Of a DNA stretch of 10,421 bases, positions 6,901-10,421 are shown one piece after another. The stretch is from JBQCHF01 sp051953655 (GTDB taxonomy: Bacteria; Actinomycetota; Actinomycetes; Motilibacterales; Motilibacteraceae). The translations under genes and the position numbers were made by a program. Positions within the stretch are counted from its first letter, which is position 1, and each line of letters begins with the position of its first letter. The stretch spans positions 1-10,421 of the forward strand of contig JBQCIO010000061.1 in assembly GCA_051953655.1 (NCBI GenBank), read 5' to 3'. The notes under the pieces were generated by a model, which was not told the DNA's origin, searched no databases, and saw nothing but the letters and a program-made list of their open reading frames with translations.

Positions 6901-7826
6901 TGCGCGCGCTCCTGGTGGTGAACCCGGTGGCGACGGCCACCACGGCGCGCACCCGCGACGTCATCGCCCGCGCCCTGGGCAGCGAGCTGAAGGTCGACGT
7001 CGAGCCCACCGGCTCGCGCGGGCACGCCACCGAGCTGGCCGCGCGCGCGGCCGCCGACGGCTACGGGTGCGTCATCGTGCTCGGCGGCGACGGGACGGTG
7101 AACGAGGTCGTCAACGGCCTGCTCGCCCGGGGACCGCACGAGGACGTCCCGCTGCTCGGCGTCGTGCCCGGCGGCAGCACCAACGTGCTGGCCCGCGCGC
7201 TCGGCGTCGTCGACGACCCGTTCGAGGCCACCGGCCAGCTGATCGACGCCTTCCATGAACGGCGGGTCCGCCGGATCGGGCTCGGCCGGGCCGACGAGCG
7301 CTGGTTCACCTTCGCCGCCGGGATGGGCCTCGATGCCGACGTCGTGAACCGGGTGGAGGACCGGCGCCGGCAGGGCGCCCGCAGCACCCATGCCCTCTAC
7401 GTCCGCAGCGCGGTCCGGCAGTTCTACCTGGGTCCGGACCGCCGGGCCGCCCCGCTCACCCTCGAGGTGCCCGGCGAGGAGCCGGTGCAGCGGCTGTTCC
7501 TCGCGGTGGTGCAGAACGCCTCGCCCTGGACCTTCCTGGGGGACCGGCCGGTCAACCCCTCGCCGGAGGCGTCGTTCGAGACCGGTCTGGACGTGTTCGC
7601 CCTGCGCCGCACCGGCACCCTGCGCACGCTGCGGCACGCCACCCAGCTGGTCCGCGGCGGCGAGGACGGCCCGCACGGCCGGGCCGTCGTGCGTCACCAC
7701 GACCTGCCCGAGCTGGTGCTGCGCGCCGAGCACCCGGTGGCGCTGCAGGTGGACGGCGACGCGCTCGGCGAGCGCGACCGGGTCGTCCTGCGCGCGGTCC
7801 CCGACGCCCTGGGGGTGCTCGTCTAG
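6900..7826 (+). CDS. Diacylglycerol/lipid kinase-family protein (DagK catalytic domain)
   Basis: A 308-aa soluble protein of the DAGK/YegS/LCB5 family, whose members phosphorylate lipid alcohols such as diacylglycerol with ATP at the membrane face. The start MRALLVVNPVA is the family's first strand. The nucleotide-binding signature GGDGTVNEV lies at residues 62-70, followed by the second loop VVPGGSTNVLARALG, where the nucleotide and metal are held. The C-terminal beta domain contains AGMGLDADVVNRV and ends with ALQVDGDALGE, another conserved family element. Order and strand match Rv3218 of M. tuberculosis, the gene before whiB1, so it is the likely ortholog; its true lipid substrate is not known to me. 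Transcription appears leaderless. No clear terminator lies between it and whiB1, but a long regulatory gap does. Confidence 0.9.
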   Translation: MRALLVVNPVATATTARTRDVIARALGSELKVDVEPTGSRGHATELAARAAADGYGCVIVLGGDGTVNEVVNGLLARGPHEDVPLLGVVPGGSTNVLARALGVVDDPFEATGQLIDAFHERRVRRIGLGRADERWFTFAAGMGLDADVVNRVEDRRRQGARSTHALYVRSAVRQFYLGPDRRAAPLTLEVPGEEPVQRLFLAVVQNASPWTFLGDRPVNPSPEASFETGLDVFALRRTGTLRTLRHATQLVRGGEDGPHGRAVVRHHDLPELVLRAEHPVALQVDGDALGERDRVVLRAVPDALGVLV

Positions 7827-7869
7827 GCCCCATCGCCCCGCCCACCCGGCTCGCTCCGGCCACCTCTGG

Positions 7870-7896
7870 GTCACGGTTCCGTCACAGTGTTGTGAC
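7870..7896. promoter_or_regulatory. Phased GTCAC half-sites, candidate MtrA box
   Basis: GTCAC begins at 7870 and again at 7881, and its reverse complement GTGAC begins at 7892, so all three are 11 bases apart (one helical turn). The last two also form the perfect inverted repeat GTCACA-N4-TGTGAC (7881-7896). Direct repeats of a GTCACAGCG-like word are the reported MtrA recognition element in mycobacteria; the unit here is GTCACAGTG. Assignment to MtrA is an inference. A dimeric regulator using the inverted pair is the alternative. Confidence 0.4.
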
Positions 7897-8064
7897 CGAG
7901 CCGACACCCAAGCGCGCGCAAAGATCGGTCTCAACCCTTGTGCGGGCCGCCACAGGCTGGTTGGCTAAGGAGACGTTCGCGCGGCAAGCGTTTCGCACGC
8001 CCTGCGCGACACCGCTCCGCGCTCCCATTCGGCTTACACAGCAGCCCCGGGAACTCGGACGGAT

Positions 8065-8080
8065 CGTGAACCGATTCACA
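8065..8080. promoter_or_regulatory. CRP/Cmr-family binding site upstream of whiB1
   Basis: CGTGAACCGATTCACA differs from the CRP consensus TGTGA-N6-TCACA at one defined position only (first base C). It contains the perfect pair GTGAA-N4-TTCAC. In M. tuberculosis, CRP (Rv3676) binds the whiB1 promoter directly, so the same control here is well supported by family knowledge. The centre lies 75 bases before the whiB1 ATG; whether it activates or represses cannot be told without the transcription start. Confidence 0.7.
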
Positions 8081-8083
8081 AGC

Positions 8084-8122
8084 GGCCGCGAGATCCGCGG
8101 CCCGAGGGGTCCCCTGCCCCTC
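8084..8122 (+). promoter_or_regulatory. Two tandem hairpins ahead of the whiB1 ribosome site
   Basis: Hairpin 1: GGCCGCG (8084-8090) pairs with CGCGGCC (8096-8102), loop AGATC. Hairpin 2: GAGGGG (8104-8109) pairs with CCCCTC (8117-8122), with a 7-base loop; the nested palindrome AGGGG-T-CCCCT (8105-8115) is an alternative. They end 11 bases before the Shine-Dalgarno, so if transcribed they would shape the whiB1 leader. Whether they are in the mRNA depends on the unknown start site. Confidence 0.4.
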
Positions 8123-8147
8123 CGCGAGACGACGAGGAGTTAGTCGC

Positions 8148-8399
8148 ATGGACTGGCGACACCGTGCCGCCTGCCGTGACGAGGACCCTGAGCTCTTCTT
8201 CCCCATCGGCAACACCGGCCCGGCGCTCCTGCAGATCGAGGAGGCCAAGGCGGTGTGCCGTCGCTGCGAGGTCGTCGACCAGTGCCTGCAATGGGCGCTC
8301 GAGAGCGGCCAGGACGCCGGCGTCTGGGGAGGGCTCAGCGAGGACGAGCGTCGCGCGCTCAAGCGCCGCACCGCCCGCAACCGCGCCCGTACGGCCTGA
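8148..8399 (+). CDS. whiB1: WhiB1-type iron-sulfur transcription regulator
   Basis: An 83-aa Wbl protein nearly the same length as mycobacterial WhiB1 (84 aa) and very close to it in sequence, opening with MDWRHRAACRDEDPELFFP. The four [4Fe-4S] ligands are C9, C37, C40 and C46 (CxxC followed by a Cys six residues on). The turn GVWGG is at 58-62, and the basic tail EDERRALKRRTARNRARTA is the DNA-binding part. Known WhiB1 binds region 4 of the primary sigma factor, and its cluster reacts with nitric oxide to change DNA binding; the gene is essential in M. tuberculosis. The start is fixed by GAGGAG (8134-8139), eight bases upstream, and by the family's invariant beginning. A strong hairpin ends the transcript. 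CRP control is suggested by the upstream site. Confidence 0.97.
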   Translation: MDWRHRAACRDEDPELFFPIGNTGPALLQIEEAKAVCRRCEVVDQCLQWALESGQDAGVWGGLSEDERRALKRRTARNRARTA

Positions 8400-8427
8400 C
8401 GGAAGCACTCGGCGCGCTGGATCGATA

Positions 8428-8442
8428 CAGACCGTTGGTCTG
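8428..8442 (+). other. Small hairpin in the whiB1 3' untranslated region
   Basis: CAGACC (8428-8433) and GGTCTG (8437-8442) pair perfectly around loop GTT, 28 bases after the whiB1 stop. The surrounding stretch 8400-8526 has lower GC than the genes and no coding potential. It could be a 3'UTR element or simply spacer before the main terminator. Confidence 0.35.
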
Positions 8443-8526
8443 AGCAGAGATGGTGCGAGTAGCAAGTTCGAGCAGCAGATCCGAGCCCAGCGGAACCAGC
8501 AAGGCCCAGCACGCGCCCCCGTGAAC

Positions 8527-8562
8527 CGACGCCCCGGTCGTCCCCCCGCGACCGGGGCGTCG
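8527..8562. terminator. Strong bidirectional hairpin terminator between whiB1 and pdtaS
   Basis: CGACGCCCCGGTCG (8527-8540) and CGACCGGGGCGTCG (8549-8562) form a perfect 14-bp stem with loop TCCCCCCG. It lies between the convergent whiB1 and pdtaS stops and lacks a T-tract on either side. This is the longest perfect stem I found in the window and the clearest terminator candidate. Confidence 0.85.
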
Positions 8563-8622
8563 CTGCGTCCCGACCCCGTCGTCCCCCCGCCGGCCGGCGC
8601 CATCCCCCGGCGTCTGGGCCGC

Positions 8623-10095
8623 TCAGCGCGGCGGCGGGCGCAGCGGCAGGTCGACGAGCGCCTCGGCTCCCCCGCCCTCGCGCGGGCGCAGCTCGAGGGT
8701 CCCGTCGAGCTCGGACTCCACCAGGGTGCGCACGATCTGCAGCCCCAGGCTCGAGGTGCTGTCCAGGTCGAAGCCCTCGGGCAGGCCGGCGCCGTCGTCG
8801 GCGACCATGACGTGCAGCCGTCCGACCAGCCGGTGCGCCCGGACCTCGATGCTGCCGCTGCGCGCCCCCAGCCCGTGCTCCACCGCGTTCTGCAGCAGCT
8901 CGGTGAGCACGAGCGCCAGCGGGGTGGCCACCTCGGCCGGCAGCACCCCGAACTGGCCGACCCGGTGGGCCCGCACCGTGGTGCCCGGCGAGGACACCTC
9001 GGCCACCATGGCGATCACCCGGTCGGCGACGTCGTCGAAGGGCACCGTCTCGTCCACGGCCTGCGAGAGCGTCTCGTGCACGACGGCGATCGCACCCACC
9101 CGTCGCACCGCCTCGTCCAGCGCCGCGCGCCCGGCCGGCTCCCCGATGCGCCGGGCCTGCAGGCGCAGCAGGGCCGCGACGGTCTGCAGGTTGTTCTTCA
9201 CCCGGTGGTGGATCTCGCGGATGGTGGCGTCCTTGGTCACCAGCTCGCGCTCGCGCCGGCGCAGCTCGGTGACGTCGCGGGCCAGCACGAGCGCCCCGGT
9301 GCGGGTGGCGCCACGGCGCAGCGGGATGGCGCGCAGCGAGAGCACCGCGGCGTTCGCCTCGACGTCGGTGCGCTTGGCCGCCTTGCCGCTCACCACTACC
9401 GACAGGGACTCGTCCACCGGTCCGCGGGTGGGCACCAGCGCGGTGGTCTCGCGGCCCAGGTGCCGGCCCACGAGGTCGGCGGTGAGGCCCATCCGCCGGA
9501 ACGCGGAGACCGCGTTGGGGCTGGCGTAGGTGACGTAGCCGCGCTCGTCCAGCCGGATCAGCCCGTCGCCGACGCGGGGCGCCCCGCGCTTGGCCGAGAG
9601 CTGCCCCCCGGGCTCGGGGAAGCTGCCCTCGGCCACCATCTGGGCCAGGTCGTCGGCGCAGTGCAGGTAGGTGAGCTCGAGCCGGCTCGGGGTGCGAGCG
9701 GCCGAGAGGTTGGTGTGCCGGGCGATCACGGCGATCACCCGCCCCTCACGGACGACCGGGATGGTCTCCTCGCGCACCGGCACGTCCTCGCGCCACTCCG
9801 GGTCCCGCTCCCGCGCGATCCGCCCCTCGTCCACCGCGATGTCGAGCTGGCTGCGCCGCCCGCGCGGCAGCAGCTGGCCGACCAGGTCGTCGTAGTACAC
9901 GGTCGGGCCGGTGGTGGGCCGCATCTGCGCCACCGCGACGTAGGCCGAGCGGTCCGGCGTCGGCACCCACAGCACGAGGTCGGCGAAGGAGAGGTCGGCC
10001 AGCAGCTGCCAGTCGGCCACCAGCCAGTGCAGCCAGTCGACGTCCTCGTCGGTGAGGTCGGTCCACCTTCTGACCAGGTCGTTGAGGGTGGGCAC
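8623..10095 (-). CDS. pdtaS: PdtaS-type sensor histidine kinase (HisKA_2)
   Basis: A 490-aa soluble kinase; no membrane segment is seen. Residues 1-160 form the GAF-like sensor (WQLLADLSFADLVLWVP, MRPTTGPTV). Residues 176-275 form a PAS domain (GDGLIRLDERGYVTYASPNA). HisKA_2 follows with EIHHRVKNNLQTVAALLRLQ, His297 being the likely phosphorylated residue. The HATPase has N-box TELLQNAVEH (N403), G1 DDGAGLP (433-439) and G2 SLGLQIV. All kinase motifs are intact. The M. tuberculosis ortholog Rv3220c phosphorylates the ANTAR-domain antiterminator PdtaR; no ANTAR gene is in this window, as in M. tuberculosis, where it is unlinked. GTG at 10095 is chosen because it gives the PTLNDL start matching the ortholog, and TAACCT ends seven bases upstream. 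The longer open frame to 10335 reads through repeats and is rejected. Confidence 0.93.
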   Translation of the reverse strand: MPTLNDLVRRWTDLTDEDVDWLHWLVADWQLLADLSFADLVLWVPTPDRSAYVAVAQMRPTTGPTVYYDDLVGQLLPRGRRSQLDIAVDEGRIARERDPEWREDVPVREETIPVVREGRVIAVIARHTNLSAARTPSRLELTYLHCADDLAQMVAEGSFPEPGGQLSAKRGAPRVGDGLIRLDERGYVTYASPNAVSAFRRMGLTADLVGRHLGRETTALVPTRGPVDESLSVVVSGKAAKRTDVEANAAVLSLRAIPLRRGATRTGALVLARDVTELRRRERELVTKDATIREIHHRVKNNLQTVAALLRLQARRIGEPAGRAALDEAVRRVGAIAVVHETLSQAVDETVPFDDVADRVIAMVAEVSSPGTTVRAHRVGQFGVLPAEVATPLALVLTELLQNAVEHGLGARSGSIEVRAHRLVGRLHVMVADDGAGLPEGFDLDSTSSLGLQIVRTLVESELDGTLELRPREGGGAEALVDLPLRPPPR

Positions 10096-10108
10096 GAAGG
10101 CGAGGTTA
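10095..10108 (-). promoter_or_regulatory. Leaderless promoter of pdtaS (-10 TAACCT)
   Basis: On the minus strand TAACCT (10108-10103) is followed by CGCCTTC and then GTG at 10095. This is the same seven-base spacing as two other genes here, with no Shine-Dalgarno. It supports both the start choice and a leaderless transcript. Confidence 0.65.
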
Positions 10109-10112
10109 CCCA

Positions 10113-10133
10113 GGACCGGGCCCCGGCCGGTCC
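10113..10133. repeat. Inverted repeat over the pdtaS -35 region (possible operator)
   Basis: GGACCGG (10113-10119) and CCGGTCC (10127-10133) are perfect 7-base arms with a 7-base spacer. They begin four bases upstream of the pdtaS -10 box, so they would cover the spacer and -35 of that promoter. A repressor bound here would block it. No regulator is identified, and GC-rich chance pairing cannot be excluded. Confidence 0.35.
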
Positions 10134-10259
10134 GAGGGCGTGGGCCTGCCGTCGAGGGCTGCGGTCTGCTTCCGGGCGAAAGATGCTGGTGACGGGAGGA
10201 GTCTTGCTCGGGGCGGTTCGGGCCGCCCGCTCGCGTCCGCTGGGCGTCGCGGATCGCGT
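10134..10259. other. Non-coding stretch upstream of pdtaS
   Basis: No gene is supported here on either strand; open frames are GC-driven or extensions of neighbours. The only structure noted is a 6-bp hairpin, GGGCGG (10211-10216) with CCGCCC (10223-10228). There is no recognisable riboswitch, tRNA or promoter beyond the pdtaS elements. Confidence 0.5.
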
Positions 10260-10308
10260 GAAGGGACCCTTCGTTCGAACCTATGGGACGAAAGCGCCCT
10301 TCGTGCGG
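10260..10308. repeat. Palindromic intergenic repeat with two related halves
   Basis: GAAGGG-A-CCCTTC (10260-10272) is a perfect 13-base palindrome and GTTCGAAC (10273-10280) a perfect 8-base one. A second, related half starts 30 bases after the first: AAGGGACCCTTCGTTCG (10261-10277) aligns with AAAGCGCCCTTCGTGCG (10291-10307). ACGAA (10289-10293) and TTCGT (10300-10304) also pair. In one frame the element reads KGPFVRTYGTKAPFVRP, showing the duplicated unit. It looks like a dispersed intergenic repeat; copies elsewhere cannot be seen from this window. Confidence 0.5.
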
Positions 10309-10312
10309 CCCT

Positions 10313-10421
10313 GATTGGGTGAGGGGCACCCACACCCAATCGGAACTGGGTCAGGGGCCCCCCGATCCCAACCAAATGGCGGTGGGTTGCCCAGACCCAA
10401 TGAGGATGATAGTTGGGTGCC
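10313..10421. repeat. Alternating TTGGGT/ACCCAA repeat array running off the right edge
   Basis: Seven related words occur in strict alternation of strand: TTGGGT (10315), ACCCAA (10334), CTGGGT (10346), TCCCAA (10366), GTGGGT (10382), ACCCAA (10395), TTGGGT (10413). Consecutive forward/reverse pairs make inverted-repeat units beginning at 10315, 10346, 10382 and 10413, a period of 31-36 bases. The first unit has perfect 8-base arms, GATTGGGT (10313-10320) and ACCCAATC (10334-10341). The first two units share the core AGGGGC. The array is less GC-rich than its surroundings and is cut by the window edge. No gene is seen in it. Confidence 0.7.

Larger units (their letters stand above)
7827..8147 (+). 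promoter_or_regulatory. whiB1 upstream regulatory region (no gene)
   Basis: The 321-base gap holds no credible gene; the open stretch 7892-8143 lacks coding character and a ribosome site. From left to right it contains phased GTCAC half-sites (7870-7896), a CRP-like site (8065-8080), two tandem hairpins (8084-8122) and the Shine-Dalgarno GAGGAG (8134-8139). No convincing -35/-10 pair was found. TTGTGC (7938-7943) and TTACAC (8034-8039) are weak candidates, so the transcription start is unresolved. Base composition is visibly less GC-rich in the middle than in the flanking genes, as expected of a promoter. Confidence 0.6.

Noticed and set aside
7892..8143. 83-aa open frame upstream of whiB1
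   Set aside because: It starts inside the GTCAC dyad, has no ribosome site or coding-like third-base pattern, and covers the CRP site and leader hairpins.
8456..8500. tRNA-like GTTCGAGC word after whiB1
   Set aside because: The flanking bases do not form a five-bp T-arm, and no acceptor, D or anticodon arm can be drawn.
10150..10260. Riboswitch upstream of pdtaS
   Set aside because: GGGCGAAAGATG and GTGACGGGAGG caught the eye, but they do not match any aptamer core I know, and pdtaS appears leaderless on the opposite strand.
8164..10314. 716-aa plus-strand open frame across whiB1 and pdtaS
   Set aside because: It overlaps two confidently identified genes in another frame or strand, is low-complexity Arg/Gly/His-rich, and has no ribosome site or family motif. 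It is a GC-skew shadow.
10096..10335. 80-codon N-terminal extension of pdtaS
   Set aside because: It reads through palindromic repeats and the promoter; the shorter GTG start matches the known ortholog and has a -10 element seven bases upstream.
10313..10421. CRISPR array
   Set aside because: Units alternate strand and differ in length (19-26 bases) with very short spacers; there is no constant direct repeat and no cas gene.

Overview
The window is very GC-rich, with GC-dominated third codon positions. Its genes look actinobacterial: a UsfX/RsbW-SigF pair, WhiB1, a PdtaS-type histidine kinase and an EccC-like FtsK/SpoIIIE ATPase. Protein wording and the intergenic repeats point, as an inference, to Geodermatophilaceae or a close relative (Blastococcus, Geodermatophilus, Modestobacter). 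The genus cannot be fixed from the sequence alone.

Layout from left to right: (1) positions 3-2876 (+), the 3' part of a large three-ATPase-domain FtsK/SpoIIIE (EccC-like) protein whose start lies outside the window; (2) 2921-3676 (-), a class-I glutamine-amidotransferase-like / S51-type hydrolase, convergent with gene 1; (3) 3795-4370 and 4367-4729 (+), a GNAT acetyltransferase and a cupin joined by an ATGA overlap; (4) 4973-5434 and 5431-6204 (+), an anti-sigma factor and a SigF/SigB-family sigma factor joined by a GTGA overlap; (5) 6316-6786 (-), a four-helix membrane protein, convergent with sigF across a strong hairpin; (6) 6900-7826 (+), a diacylglycerol/lipid kinase-family protein; (7) 8148-8399 (+), whiB1, behind a 321-base regulatory region; (8) 8623-10095 (-), pdtaS, convergent with whiB1 across a 14-bp perfect hairpin; (9) 10096-10421, a repeat-rich non-coding stretch running off the right edge.

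Blocks 6-8 have the same order and orientation as Rv3218-whiB1-Rv3220c of Mycobacterium tuberculosis. Here the sigF module sits next door, so stress sigma control, a redox/NO-sensing Fe-S regulator and an RNA-binding antitermination pathway lie within about 5 kb.

The most distinctive signals are regulatory rather than new enzymes. Four genes (GNAT, membrane protein, lipid kinase, pdtaS) have a TANNNT -10 element ending 6 or 7 bases before the start codon and no Shine-Dalgarno, which is the arrangement of leaderless transcripts. The whiB1 upstream region holds an almost perfect CRP-type site, a helically phased set of GTCAC half-sites resembling an MtrA box, and two tandem hairpins ahead of the ribosome binding site. 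The right edge holds a strictly alternating series of TTGGGT/ACCCAA-type words plus a separate palindromic element, probably dispersed intergenic repeats. No mobile element, CRISPR array, tRNA or rRNA was found, and no clearly new multi-gene system is visible.
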